Assembly (NCBI RefSeq): GCF_024435355.1
Contig: NZ_JAMJWG010000004.1
Span: 310,001 to 374,000 of the forward strand
Length of the DNA stretch: 64,000 nucleotides
Source of the DNA: Streptomyces odontomachi
GTDB lineage: Bacteria > Actinomycetota > Actinomycetes > Streptomycetales > Streptomycetaceae
Reading direction: 5' to 3'
Shown: one piece after another, positions 36,201-44,085 of the stretch
Position numbering within the stretch: position 1 is the stretch's first letter
Layout of the letters: the number at the start of each line of letters is the position of its first letter
The notes under the pieces: model-generated
The model's database searches: none
Seen by the model: the letters and a program-made list of their open reading frames with translations, nothing else
Told to the model about the DNA's origin: nothing
Position numbers and translations under genes: made by a program

Positions 36201-36255
36201 CGAACTGCGCCCGTTCGAGCTGCTCACCCTCCGCTTCCGCGACCCGGTGGCCTGA
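33232..36255 (+). CDS. Cytoplasmic GH38 alpha-mannosidase
   Basis: A 1007-residue enzyme without signal peptide. The start is a TTG, with GAGGAG eight bases upstream. The N-terminal domain (about 1-250) is followed by the GH38 catalytic domain, with metal ligands H266, H268 and D270 in VGHAHIDCAWLW and the nucleophile D345 in MWVESDTNMPGG. The large C-terminal beta-sandwich domains follow from about 600. Family members release alpha-linked mannose with a zinc-assisted retaining mechanism. Being cytosolic and downstream of an importer, it should trim imported manno-oligosaccharides, for example N-glycan or yeast mannan fragments. Confidence 0.93.
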   Translation: MVADNPNGRVQLDAIALTMLRVRRFTRFRIRPAVYRDSRPTRITAWTVGGEPVPFADAVTQRFEPFALGRSWGRPWDTTWFDVRGEVPAGWAGGRAELVVDLGFTGDQPGFQAEALVYRPDGEVVKAIEPYNSWVPLPEPGPFRLLVEAAANPIVQVPYEYEPTAMGDRATAGDRPLYRLTDLSVRARDLQVWELLQDVTTLDGLVDVLPEHGARRAEIAYALERMVDVMDPDDVAGSAARGREVLAPVLAGRAADSSLIVSAVGHAHIDCAWLWPTRETVRKVARTFANVLDLAEHHPDFVFAASSAQQYAWLKESQPGLFERVRRAVADGMIRPVGGMWVESDTNMPGGEALARQFVLGKRFFAEEFGVDSEEVWLPDSFGYTAALPQIARAAGARYFLTQKPSWNETNAMPHSSFHWEGIDGSRVFTHFPPAETYNSDLGAADLARTERTFRQKGKARHVLGLYGWGDGGGGPTREMLAMARRKHDLDGSPRVRLDDPDHFFRTAEAELPAPPVWVGEMYLELHRGTLISQARGKRGNRHSEALLREAELWAATAAVRRGAPYPYDELRRIWERVLLLQFHDILPGTSIAWVHQDAARDYDRLASELTTLITTALDALRGTDDATPVAANAGPYPRHGVPALGIGPATPPEPAAPRRVNDRFVLDDGTLHVEIDRRGTLVSVVDLAADRELLPRGVACGVLQLFRDTPREWDAWDINDEDKRSGVDLVEPASIDIVDDAVVVRHERGRTVLTQSVRLSEGTIGYAFDIDWHESQKLLKLAFPLDVRTDRATSEIQFGHLHRPIHQNTSWDTARFETVAHRWIHVGEPGYGVAIANDVVYGHDIRGAQAPDGRPMTTARLSLLRAPRYPDPSADQGRHTFSVSLRPGGIPDAVADGYALHLPLRTVPGAAAEPLFEVSDRAVVVESVKLAEDRSGDLVVRLYEAHGNRSRASVRTRFSWREAVATDLLERAVDGAAVRGTTPGSAVELELRPFELLTLRFRDPVA

Positions 36256-36284
36256 GCCCTGTCGACCAGCACAGACGAGCACAA

Positions 36285-36311
36285 GAGCACAGAGCACAGA
36301 GCACAGAGCAC
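36285..36311 (+). repeat. 7-bp tandem repeat before the GH2 gene
   Basis: GAGCACA is repeated almost four times (36285-36311) in the short gap between GH38 and GH2 genes, with degenerate copies from 36268. A GGAAAGG ribosome site follows. Confidence 0.8.
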
Positions 36312-36327
36312 GACGGAAAGGCTGTCC

Positions 36328-38289
36328 ATGTCGGTTGAACGGTTGCCGGTTGAACGGTCCGATCTGCCGCGGCCGGAGTATCCGCGGCCGCAGTTCCGGC
36401 GCGAGCGTTGGCTGAACCTCAACGGCAGATGGGGGTTCGAGATCGACCGGTCCGACACCGGTCGGGAGCGCGGGCTGGTCGAGCGGGAGCTGGCCGGCGA
36501 GATCGTGGTGCCCTTCGCGCCCGAGGCCCGTCTTTCGGGGGTCGAGGAGCAGGACTTCATGCGGGCGGTCTGGTACCGCCGGCTGCTCACCGTCCCGGCG
36601 CAGTGGGCCGGTGACCGGGTGCTGCTGCACTTCGGTGCGGTCGATCACGACACCACCGTGTGGGTGAACGGGGTCGAGGTCGGGCGGCACCGGGGCGGGT
36701 TCTCCGGCTTCAGCTTCGACATCACCGATGCCGCCCCCGCCGGTGTGCCGGTGCCCGTGGTGGTGCGGGCGCGCGACGATCCGCAGGCACCGCAGGCCAG
36801 GGGGAAGCAGTCGGTGCCGTACGCGCCGCGCGCGGCGAAGTACCGGCGCACCACCGGCATCTGGCAGACCGTGTGGATGGAACCGGTGCCCCCGGTCGCC
36901 GTCCGTCGCCCCCGCATCACCCCGAACGTGGCGGCCGGCGCGCTCGACGTGGTGGTGCCGCTCTCCGCGAACCTGCCCGGCGGTGTGGTGCACATCGCCG
37001 TACGCGACGCCGCCGGCGTCGTGGTGCACGGCACCGTACGCGCCGACCTCGACCTGGCGCCCCGGCTGAGCCTGGCGCTGCCGCCGGAGCGGATCCGGCT
37101 GTGGTCACCGGCGGACCCGCACCTCTATGACGTCGACGTCGAGTTGCGGGACGCGGACGGAGGGCTCGTCGACACCGTGGAGTCGTACGCCGGCCTGCGC
37201 AGCGTCGCCATCACCGGCAGGCAGATCCGGATCAACGGCGACGTCGTCTTCCAGCGCCTGGTGCTGGACCAGGGCTACTACCCCGACGGGCTGATGACCG
37301 CGCCCGGCGACGCCGACCTGCTGCGCGACATCCAGCTCGGGCAGGCGGCCGGCTTCAACGGCGCACGGCTGCACCAGAAGGTCTTCGAGGAGCGCTACCT
37401 CTACCACGCCGACCGGCTGGGCTACCTGGTGTGGGGCGAGTTCGGCGACTGGGGCTGCAACACCGGCGAGGGCCAGTCCACCAACCAGCGACCGGACGCC
37501 TCGTACGTCCAGGAGTGGCTGGAGGTGCTGGAACGGGACCACTCCCACCCGGCGATCGTCGGCTGGTGCCCGATGAACGAGACCTGGCAGGACTACGGCG
37601 ACCGGATCACCGCGCTGGACGACGTGATGCGCGGGATGTTCCTGGCCACCAAGGCCCACGACACCTCCCGGCCGGTGCTCGACACGTCCGGCTACGCCCA
37701 CCGCGTCGCCGAGTCCGACGTGTTCGACAGCCATGACTACGAGCAGGACCCGGCCGCGTTCACGGCCAACCACCGCGCGCTCGGCGACGGCGAGCCCTAC
37801 GTGAACCGCTCCGACAGCACTGGCGCCTCCTGGTCCATCGGCTACCGCGGCCAGCCCTTCTTCGTCAGCGAGTTCGGCGGCATCTGGTGGAACCCGGCCG
37901 AGGCGGAACGGCCGCAGTCCGCCAGCACGTCCTGGGGGTACGGCGACCGGGTGCGCACCGTCGAGGAGTTCCACGCCCGGTTCGACGGCCTGGTCAGGGC
38001 CCTGCTCGACCACCCGGACATGTTCGGCTACTGCTACACGCAGCTGACCGACGTCTTCCAGGAACAGAACGGCATCTTCGGATTCGACCGGTCGGAGAAG
38101 TTCGACGTCGAGCGCATCCGCGCGGCACAGCTGCGGCCAGCGGCGATCGAGGTCGACGCACGCCGGCAGGGCTTCCGGTGCACCCGGAACGAGGCCGCGG
38201 ACGAAGCGGAAGGCGTGGACGGAGCGGAAGGCACGGACGGAGCGGAAGGCACGGACGGAGCGGAAGGCACGGAAGGAGCCGACGCATGA
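36328..38289 (+). CDS. Cytoplasmic GH2-family glycoside hydrolase
   Basis: A 653-residue enzyme without signal peptide. It has the sugar-binding jelly-roll domain (about 25-190: WYRRLLTVPAQWAGDRVLLHFGAVDHDTTVWVNG), an immunoglobulin-like domain and the GH2 barrel. The acid/base is E418 in CPMNETW and the nucleophile is E515 in FVSEFGGIWW. GH2 covers beta-galactosidase, beta-mannosidase and beta-glucuronidase; neither length nor motifs decide among them, though the GH38 neighbour favours a mannose- or galactose-containing glycan. The last 25 residues are 18-bp-repeat-encoded A-E-G-T-D-G units. Its stop overlaps the sulfatase ATG (ATGA). Confidence 0.9.
   Translation: MSVERLPVERSDLPRPEYPRPQFRRERWLNLNGRWGFEIDRSDTGRERGLVERELAGEIVVPFAPEARLSGVEEQDFMRAVWYRRLLTVPAQWAGDRVLLHFGAVDHDTTVWVNGVEVGRHRGGFSGFSFDITDAAPAGVPVPVVVRARDDPQAPQARGKQSVPYAPRAAKYRRTTGIWQTVWMEPVPPVAVRRPRITPNVAAGALDVVVPLSANLPGGVVHIAVRDAAGVVVHGTVRADLDLAPRLSLALPPERIRLWSPADPHLYDVDVELRDADGGLVDTVESYAGLRSVAITGRQIRINGDVVFQRLVLDQGYYPDGLMTAPGDADLLRDIQLGQAAGFNGARLHQKVFEERYLYHADRLGYLVWGEFGDWGCNTGEGQSTNQRPDASYVQEWLEVLERDHSHPAIVGWCPMNETWQDYGDRITALDDVMRGMFLATKAHDTSRPVLDTSGYAHRVAESDVFDSHDYEQDPAAFTANHRALGDGEPYVNRSDSTGASWSIGYRGQPFFVSEFGGIWWNPAEAERPQSASTSWGYGDRVRTVEEFHARFDGLVRALLDHPDMFGYCYTQLTDVFQEQNGIFGFDRSEKFDVERIRAAQLRPAAIEVDARRQGFRCTRNEAADEAEGVDGAEGTDGAEGTDGAEGTEGADA
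38203..38274 (+). repeat. Four 18-bp repeats at the 3' end of the GH2 gene
   Basis: Copies of GGAGCGGAAGGCACGGAC run in phase with the frame (six residues per unit, A-E-G-T-D-G). Units two and three are identical; the first and last vary. Each unit contains a GGAAGG, and the sulfatase ribosome site (GGAAGGAG) is formed by the last copy. Confidence 0.9.
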
Positions 38290-40091
38290 GGGCCATCATG
38301 GTCATGTTCGACAGCCTGAACCGGCACATGCTGCCTCCTTACGGCGCGGACTGGGTGCACGCCCCGAACTTCACCCGCCTCGCGGCCCGCACCACCGCCT
38401 ACGACAACTGCTACGTGGGGTCGATGCCGTGCATGCCGGCACGCCGCGAGCTCCACACGGGCCGGCACAACTTCCTGCACCGCAGCTGGGGCCCGCTGGA
38501 GCCGTTCGACGACTCGATGCCCGAACTCCTCAAGCAGCACGGCGTGTACACCCACCTGGTCAGCGACCACCAGCACTACTGGGAGGACGGCGGCGCCACC
38601 TACCACGGGCGCTACACCACCTGGGAGTTCTTCCGGGGCCAGGAGGGCGACGCCTGGAAGGGCCAGGTGGCCGACCCGGTACCGCCCGCTGACCTGCACA
38701 GCAACCGCAACGACCTGTGGCGCCAGGACTGGGTCAACCGCGCCCACATGGACACGGAGGAGAAGCACCCGCAGACGCTCACGTTCGACGCGGGCCTTGA
38801 GTTCCTGCGCGTCAACCGGGCCGAGGACGGCTGGTTCGTCCAGATCGAGACCTTCGATCCGCATGAGCCCTTCTTCACGCACAAGAACTACAAGGACCTC
38901 TATCCGCACGACTACGACGGCCCGCACTTCGACTGGCCGGACTACCACAAGGTCACCGAGACCGACGAGCAGGCCACCCACGCACGCTTCGAGTACGCCG
39001 CCCTGCTGTCCATGTGCGACCACTCACTGGGCCGGGTGCTGGACGCCATGGACACCTACGGCCTGTGGGACGACACCATGCTGGTCGTCTGCACCGACCA
39101 CGGCCTCCTCCTCGGCGAGAAGGGCTGGTGGGGCAAGCTCGTCCAGCCCTGGTACAACGAGCTGGCGCACATCCCCCTGTTCGTGCACGACCCGCGCCGG
39201 CCGTCGCACGCCGGCAGCCGGCACGCCGGCCTCGTCCAGACGATCGACCTCGCCCCGACACTCCTGGAGTTCTTCGGCGTCGACCGCACACCCGACATGC
39301 AGGGCCGCCCCCTGGCCGAGGCGACGGACGGCACCGGAGGCGAGGTGGCACTCCGGAAATCGGCGATCTTCGGCATGTTCGGCGGCCACGTCAACATCAC
39401 CGACGGCCGCTGGGTCTACATGCGTTCCTGCCACGACGCGACCAACCGGCCGCTCCACGAGCACACGCTGATGCCCACCCACGGGCGCGGCCGCTTCGCC
39501 CCGCACGAACTGGTCGACGTCGAACTCGCCGGGCCGTTCACCTTCACCAAGGGCGTGCCCACCCTGCGGGCCCCCGCCAGAACCGGCCCCGGTTTCGACC
39601 CCTTCCGCTTCGGTGCGCTGCTGTACGACCTGGCCGACGATCCCCGGCAGGAGCGGCCGATCCAGGACGACGAGGTGGAGCTCCGCATGATCCGGATGCT
39701 GGTGGAGCAACTCCGGGACGCTGACGCACCGCCCGACCAGTACGAGCGCCTGGGCCTGCCCCGCAGCCCCGACCAGGTGACCACCGCCCACCTCCAGATC
39801 GCCGCACACCGCGACCGGCCCCGGCAGTCGGCGGCGCTGGCCCCCGCCCCACGGGCCGACGAGTTCCCGGAGAGCAGGCTGAACCTGCGTACCCCGCTGG
39901 CCGTGCTGTTGTCCGACCCGGTGGCCGTGGAAGCGGTCCGCCGTTTCGTGCCCGGTGTCACCGACACCGAACTCCTGACGGTGCGCGGCTCCGTGTCCCT
40001 GCTCCAGCTGTCCGCCGCCACCGGCCAGCCCGACCGCGAGCAGCTGGCCGGCCTCGCGGACGAGCTGGCGCGCCTCTTCCCCATGAGCTGA
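38286..40091 (+). CDS. Cytoplasmic FGly-type sulfatase (locus 1)
   Basis: A 601-residue type I sulfatase. The CxPxR motif is C49-M-P-A-R53 in GSMPCMPARRELHTGR; C49 would be converted to formylglycine by a separate enzyme. Metal ligands are D9 in VMFDSLN and a later CTDHGLLLGEKGWWGK aspartate-histidine pair. There is no signal peptide, so desulfation takes place inside the cell after import. A C-terminal extension of about 100 residues (after DLADDPRQERP) is not part of the core. Start overlaps the GH2 stop (ATGA). Together with GH38 and GH2 it points to sulfated glycan use. Confidence 0.92.
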   Translation: MRAIMVMFDSLNRHMLPPYGADWVHAPNFTRLAARTTAYDNCYVGSMPCMPARRELHTGRHNFLHRSWGPLEPFDDSMPELLKQHGVYTHLVSDHQHYWEDGGATYHGRYTTWEFFRGQEGDAWKGQVADPVPPADLHSNRNDLWRQDWVNRAHMDTEEKHPQTLTFDAGLEFLRVNRAEDGWFVQIETFDPHEPFFTHKNYKDLYPHDYDGPHFDWPDYHKVTETDEQATHARFEYAALLSMCDHSLGRVLDAMDTYGLWDDTMLVVCTDHGLLLGEKGWWGKLVQPWYNELAHIPLFVHDPRRPSHAGSRHAGLVQTIDLAPTLLEFFGVDRTPDMQGRPLAEATDGTGGEVALRKSAIFGMFGGHVNITDGRWVYMRSCHDATNRPLHEHTLMPTHGRGRFAPHELVDVELAGPFTFTKGVPTLRAPARTGPGFDPFRFGALLYDLADDPRQERPIQDDEVELRMIRMLVEQLRDADAPPDQYERLGLPRSPDQVTTAHLQIAAHRDRPRQSAALAPAPRADEFPESRLNLRTPLAVLLSDPVAVEAVRRFVPGVTDTELLTVRGSVSLLQLSAATGQPDREQLAGLADELARLFPMS

Positions 40092-40158
40092 GCCGGGAGG
40101 GTCGGCGCGGCCCACGGCACGAGGCTCGGGTTCGAGACGGCCACCGGGTCGTCGTTCG

Positions 40159-41646
40159 TCAGCGCAGCGGTGTCACCGGCGCGCCGTTGACGTAGACGTC
40201 GTGGAACGAGACCTCGTCCACGTACTGGATCACGCTGTCGGCGGTGGCCGTGTCGAAGCGGCAGTCGTCCAGGGTGAGCCGTGTGATGTGGTCGTCCGTG
40301 TAGCCCTTGGCCAGGATCGGGTAGTGCGTCTGCGCGACCGAGACACGTGCCAGGTGGATGTCCCTGACCAGCGGGTTGAAACCGTGTCCCGGCCCTTCCC
40401 CGTAGGAGAAGTCGATCTCGACGGCCGCGTTGTTCAGGTGCTGCACCTCGGTGTCGCGCAGGTACACGTCCTCGATGAAGCCGCCGCGGGCCGAGTTCGT
40501 CTTGAGCCGCAGGCAGTCGTTGAGGTCGATGCTTTCCATGCGCAGGTCGCGGGCGTAGAGCCGGCGCACCCCGCCGGTCATCTCGCTGCCGATGGTGACG
40601 CCGCCGTGGCCCGTGGTGAAGGTGCAGTCCTGGATGACGATGTCCTGGCACGGCACGTCGACCCGCCGCCCGTCCGCGTTCTTGCCGGCCTTGACGGCGA
40701 TGCAGTCGTCCCCCGTGGTGAACGTGCAGCCGTCGATCACCACGTGGTCGCACGACTCGGGGTCGCAGCCGTCGTTGTTGGGGCCGAGGCTGTGTGCGGT
40801 GACGCCCTGCACGGTCACGTTCGTGCACAGCACCGGGTTCATCTGCCAGTTCGGGGTGTTGGTGAGGGTGACCCCGGAGATGAGGACGTTCTGGCAGCGG
40901 TAGGGCTGGAAGAACTGCGGGCGCAGGTAGTGCCCCTGGCCGAACACCCGCTCCTGGACCGGGACCCCGCGTTCCGCCATGTCTGCCAGCAGGGCTCCGT
41001 CGGCGTCGCCGGTCGGGTCCCCGGGCTCCCAGCCGAAGGCGGCCTTGCCCGACCAGGGCCACCAGTGGGCGTTGTCCGCCTGGCCGTCGAGGGTGCCGCC
41101 GCCGGTGACGGAGATGTCGTGCTGGCCGTAGGCGTAGAGGAACGGGGAGAAGTTCATGCACTCGATGCCGCCGTCGCGGGTGAGCACCGCGGGCAGGTAG
41201 GCGGCCGGATCGGTGCTGAACGCGATCGTGGCCCCCTGCTGGACGTGCAGGTCCACTCGGCTGCGCAGCCGGATGGGGCCGGTCGGATAGCGGCCCGGCG
41301 GAACGACCACATGCCCGCCGCCGTGTGCGGCGCAGGCGTCGATCGCGTCCCGGAAGGCACGTGTGCAGTCCGTCGTGCCGTCCCCGACGGCGCCGAAGCG
41401 GCGCACGTCGACGGTGCGGTGCGGGATACGGGGGCGCCGGGTCTCCCGCACGATGCGGTCGGCCTCCGGCCAGGGCGCACCGCCGGTGGCCGCACCAGCG
41501 CGCGCACCGGTGGCCGCACGCGCCGGGGGCACGCCGTAGGCGAGCAGCCCGCCGACCACGGGGCTGGTGGCCAGGAGCGCTCCTGGGCCGGTCTTGAGGA
41601 TGCTGCGACGACTGGGCCGGCTGGGACGGCCGGGACGACCTTTCAC
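40159..41646 (-). CDS. Exported GH28-family glycoside hydrolase (polygalacturonase fold)
   Basis: A 495-residue protein with a twin-arginine signal (RRSILKTGPGALLATSP). GTG 41646 has GAGGAG upstream. The right-handed beta-helix begins VDVRRFGAVGDGTTDCTRAFRDAI. GH28 catalytic signatures are present: GPNNDGCDPESC, TTGDDCIAVKAG, TGHGGVTIGSE and LRLKTN, matching the NTD, DD, GHG and RIK motifs. GH28 includes polygalacturonase, rhamnogalacturonase and xylogalacturonase, all inverting. Export suggests action on pectin-like or other acidic polymers outside. It is followed on the same strand upstream by GH43, possibly one unit. Confidence 0.9.
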   Translation of the reverse strand: MKGRPGRPSRPSRRSILKTGPGALLATSPVVGGLLAYGVPPARAATGARAGAATGGAPWPEADRIVRETRRPRIPHRTVDVRRFGAVGDGTTDCTRAFRDAIDACAAHGGGHVVVPPGRYPTGPIRLRSRVDLHVQQGATIAFSTDPAAYLPAVLTRDGGIECMNFSPFLYAYGQHDISVTGGGTLDGQADNAHWWPWSGKAAFGWEPGDPTGDADGALLADMAERGVPVQERVFGQGHYLRPQFFQPYRCQNVLISGVTLTNTPNWQMNPVLCTNVTVQGVTAHSLGPNNDGCDPESCDHVVIDGCTFTTGDDCIAVKAGKNADGRRVDVPCQDIVIQDCTFTTGHGGVTIGSEMTGGVRRLYARDLRMESIDLNDCLRLKTNSARGGFIEDVYLRDTEVQHLNNAAVEIDFSYGEGPGHGFNPLVRDIHLARVSVAQTHYPILAKGYTDDHITRLTLDDCRFDTATADSVIQYVDEVSFHDVYVNGAPVTPLR

Positions 41647-41715
41647 GGCAACTCCTCGCGTTACGGAGGGCTGTTCATGGAGGGGTGTTCACGGGTGCTG
41701 TTCACGGGGTGCTGT

Positions 41716-43290
41716 TCACGGGGTGCTGATCTTCGGTTCCCCCGGCTCCGCTCCGTCGGTGCGAATCCGGAAGCGGGTGAACCGTGCGGTTCCCGCACCG
41801 CCGGGGCCGCCGGGCGGTGCGGTGGCGAACAGGCCGAGCAGGGCTCCGACCCAGCGCCACGGTGTGGCGGCGAAGACCTGCCCGGAGCCCTGGAACCCGT
41901 CGCCGGTGTCGGCGAGGAAGCGGCAGCGTGCGCCCGTGTCGACCGCGATGCGCAGCCGGGCCCGGCCGTCCGGCGCCGGGCGTGCCGTGCCCGCGTCGCG
42001 CTCGGCGTCGGCGACCTGCTCGGCGAACCGGTGCACGAGCTGCACCGTGCCGTCCGCGCCGCGCTCCAGGCCGATCCAGGTGTAGGCGTTGCCCAGCACC
42101 GCAAGGCCCGCACGGGCACCGGGCTCCCGGCTGGTCAGGTGCAGGTCGACGGTCACCGTGCAGACCTCCGCGGGCAGCCGCTGGGTCAGCACGTGCGCCT
42201 GTCGACGCAGGTCGTGCAGGTGCTCGCTGCGGACGCAGGTCAGGTGCAGGCCCGCGCCCTCATGCGGCCCGGACCAGCCGTCGCCCGGGTTCGCCGCCCA
42301 CTGCCACTGGAGCCCATGCTGCCCGTTCGGGAAGTCGTCGTCGGTCGCGGGCACCGCCGCCGGCCCGGCGGGCAGCTCGGGCTTGGCGTGGACCAGCACC
42401 GGCTCCCCTCGGTCGCCCAGCTCCGGCCAGCCGTCGTCCGTCCAGCGCATCGGTTGCAGATGCACCACGCGCCCGTACGCGCCGCGGTCCTGGAAGTGCA
42501 GGAACCAGTCCTCACCGGTGCCGGTGCGCACCCAACCGCCCTGGTGGGGGCCGCTGATCTCGGTGCTGCCCTGTGCGAGGACCACACGGTGTTCGTAGGG
42601 TCCGAAGAAGTCCCGGGCCCGGAACGCGCCTTGCCAGCCGGTCGGCACCCCGCCGGCCGGGGCGAAGATCCAGAACCAGCCGTCGTGCCGGTACAGCTTC
42701 GGGCCTTCCAGCGTGAACCAGCCGGGGATCGCGTCACCGTCGACGATGACGGTGCCCTCGTCCAGGAGCCCGGTCGCGTCCGGGCGCATGCGGTGGCCGG
42801 TGAGCCGGTTCTTGATGCCGGCGCGGGACTTGGCCCAGCCGTGCACCAGGTACGCCTCGCCCGTCTCGGCGTCCCACAGCGGGCAGGCGTCGATGAGCCC
42901 CTTGCCCTCCTTCACCAGCACCGGGCGTGACCACGGGCCTTCGACGCGCTCGGCATGGACCTGGAAGACACCCTGGTCGGGGTCGCCCCAGAAGATCCAG
43001 AACCGGCCCGCGTGGTGCCGGATGGACGGTGCCCACACCCCGCAGTCCTGGCGGGGCTCGGCGAACTCCTCCGGTGGTTCGAGGCGCTCCAGCGCATGCC
43101 CGACGAGCGTCCAGTTGACCAGGTCGGTCGAGTGCAGCAACGGCAGTCCCGGGGCCCGGCCGAAGCTGGAAGCCGTCAGATAGAAGTCCTCACCCACCCG
43201 CACCGGGTCCGGATCGGACCAGTCCGCGTGCAGGATCGGGTTCCGGTACCTCCCGTCGCCGAGATCGCCAGTGCGCCGGTCGACGCCCAT
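41716..43290 (-). CDS. GH43-family glycoside hydrolase (beta-xylosidase/arabinofuranosidase type)
   Basis: A 524-residue protein without signal peptide. ATG 43290 has GGGAGGG ten bases upstream. The five-bladed propeller starts YRNPILHADWSDPDPVRVGEDFYLTASSF with the base aspartate, and the acid is in WFTLEGPKLYRHDGWFWIFAPAGG. From about 330 a beta-sandwich like the C-terminal domain of GH43 beta-xylosidases follows. It should cleave xylosyl or arabinosyl ends in the cytoplasm. It is divergent from the large GH3 gene across a 795-base gap with three palindromes. GH28 lies 69 bases downstream on the same strand. Confidence 0.9.
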   Translation of the reverse strand: MGVDRRTGDLGDGRYRNPILHADWSDPDPVRVGEDFYLTASSFGRAPGLPLLHSTDLVNWTLVGHALERLEPPEEFAEPRQDCGVWAPSIRHHAGRFWIFWGDPDQGVFQVHAERVEGPWSRPVLVKEGKGLIDACPLWDAETGEAYLVHGWAKSRAGIKNRLTGHRMRPDATGLLDEGTVIVDGDAIPGWFTLEGPKLYRHDGWFWIFAPAGGVPTGWQGAFRARDFFGPYEHRVVLAQGSTEISGPHQGGWVRTGTGEDWFLHFQDRGAYGRVVHLQPMRWTDDGWPELGDRGEPVLVHAKPELPAGPAAVPATDDDFPNGQHGLQWQWAANPGDGWSGPHEGAGLHLTCVRSEHLHDLRRQAHVLTQRLPAEVCTVTVDLHLTSREPGARAGLAVLGNAYTWIGLERGADGTVQLVHRFAEQVADAERDAGTARPAPDGRARLRIAVDTGARCRFLADTGDGFQGSGQVFAATPWRWVGALLGLFATAPPGGPGGAGTARFTRFRIRTDGAEPGEPKISTP

Positions 43291-43509
43291 GCCGTCACTG
43301 CCCTCCCGTCCTGAATCCGGCGGCCCGCTCCTCCAGGGCCGGCCCGCACACCGGGAGAATGGTGTCGGTGCGGAGGCCACGGCCCGTCAGGAGTCGCATA
43401 TCGCATCTCGTATATGACGTACGAAGCGCGACGAGCATGAAAGTAAGAGCAGCCTCCCGCATTCGTCAATGCCTTTAACAAACTCACGCTTCCCAAAGCG
43501 GCCGACAGC

Positions 43510-43520
43510 CGAAACTTTCG
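43510..43520. promoter_or_regulatory. CGAAACTTTCG palindrome (xylanase-type operator)
   Basis: An 11-base palindrome matching the CGAAACTTTCG-like element reported upstream of actinomycete xylanase genes (from memory). It lies 220 bases before the GH43 start and suggests that pentose polymers induce these genes. Confidence 0.5.
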
Positions 43521-43748
43521 AAATGGTGTCGAGAATTCCTTGCACCCACTTCACCGGAAGGATTCGGAGAGGATTTTCTCCGGGCGCGGTCGCACCAGGG
43601 GCACTCTTGTGCGTGCACCCTCGCCGATCTCGCCCAGCGAGGCGGGGGAACTTCCGCAACTGTCGCAACTGTTGCGACCGTCGCGGCTGTCGCGACACTT
43701 CGACGTCGCCGATGGCGTAGGTCGCCGCACCCCGGAAAGTCGATTCGA

Positions 43749-43762
43749 CATCGAATTCGATG
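43749..43762. promoter_or_regulatory. 14-bp perfect palindrome, possible operator
   Basis: CATCGAATTCGATG is perfectly self-complementary. It has no assigned regulator and lies 324 bases before the GH3 start. Confidence 0.4.
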
Positions 43763-43921
43763 ACATGGCGATCCTCTGACGGGCTTGCGGACCTGAAGTC
43801 ATCGGCACCGTACGGCGGACCGAACGTGCGCCATCCGGCAGGGAAAGGGCCAATTCAGGTCAGGAGTTTCGACGGAACGGGTGTGAATGCGCGCGTCGGA
43901 CCGCTACCATCCCCGTCGGTG

Positions 43922-43935
43922 TGGGAGCGCTCCCG
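43922..43935. promoter_or_regulatory. LacI/CebR-type operator upstream of GH3
   Basis: TGGGAGCGCTCCCG differs by one end base from TGGGAGCGCTCCCA, the CebR box of streptomycetes, and fits LacI-family operators in general. It lies 151 bases before the GH3 start, so a cello- or other oligosaccharide-responsive repressor may control this enzyme. Confidence 0.65.
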
Positions 43936-44085
43936 TCTCGTGGGACGGCGCGGCCCGGAGAGCCAGCACAGCCCTCAGAAACGTGGGCATACCCGAGGAG
44001 CGGCACCGCTCGTCCGCGGCGGCGCCGCGTCCCTGCGGTTCCAGGGCCCACGTCGATCCCCCGTACACGGACAGGAGTTCAGACC

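Larger units (their letters stand above)
43291..44085. other. Long divergent regulatory gap between GH43 and GH3 genes
   Basis: No gene is supported in these 795 bases. The region is unusually rich in symmetry. It has an imperfect CATAT/ATATG dyad near 43395-43414, CGAAACTTTCG at 43510-43520, and a cluster of CGCAACTGT-type units with a perfect GTCGCAA-CTG-TTGCGAC dyad at 43662-43678. Two more palindromes lie at 43749-43762 and 43922-43935. It probably holds promoters and operators for both genes. Confidence 0.6.
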
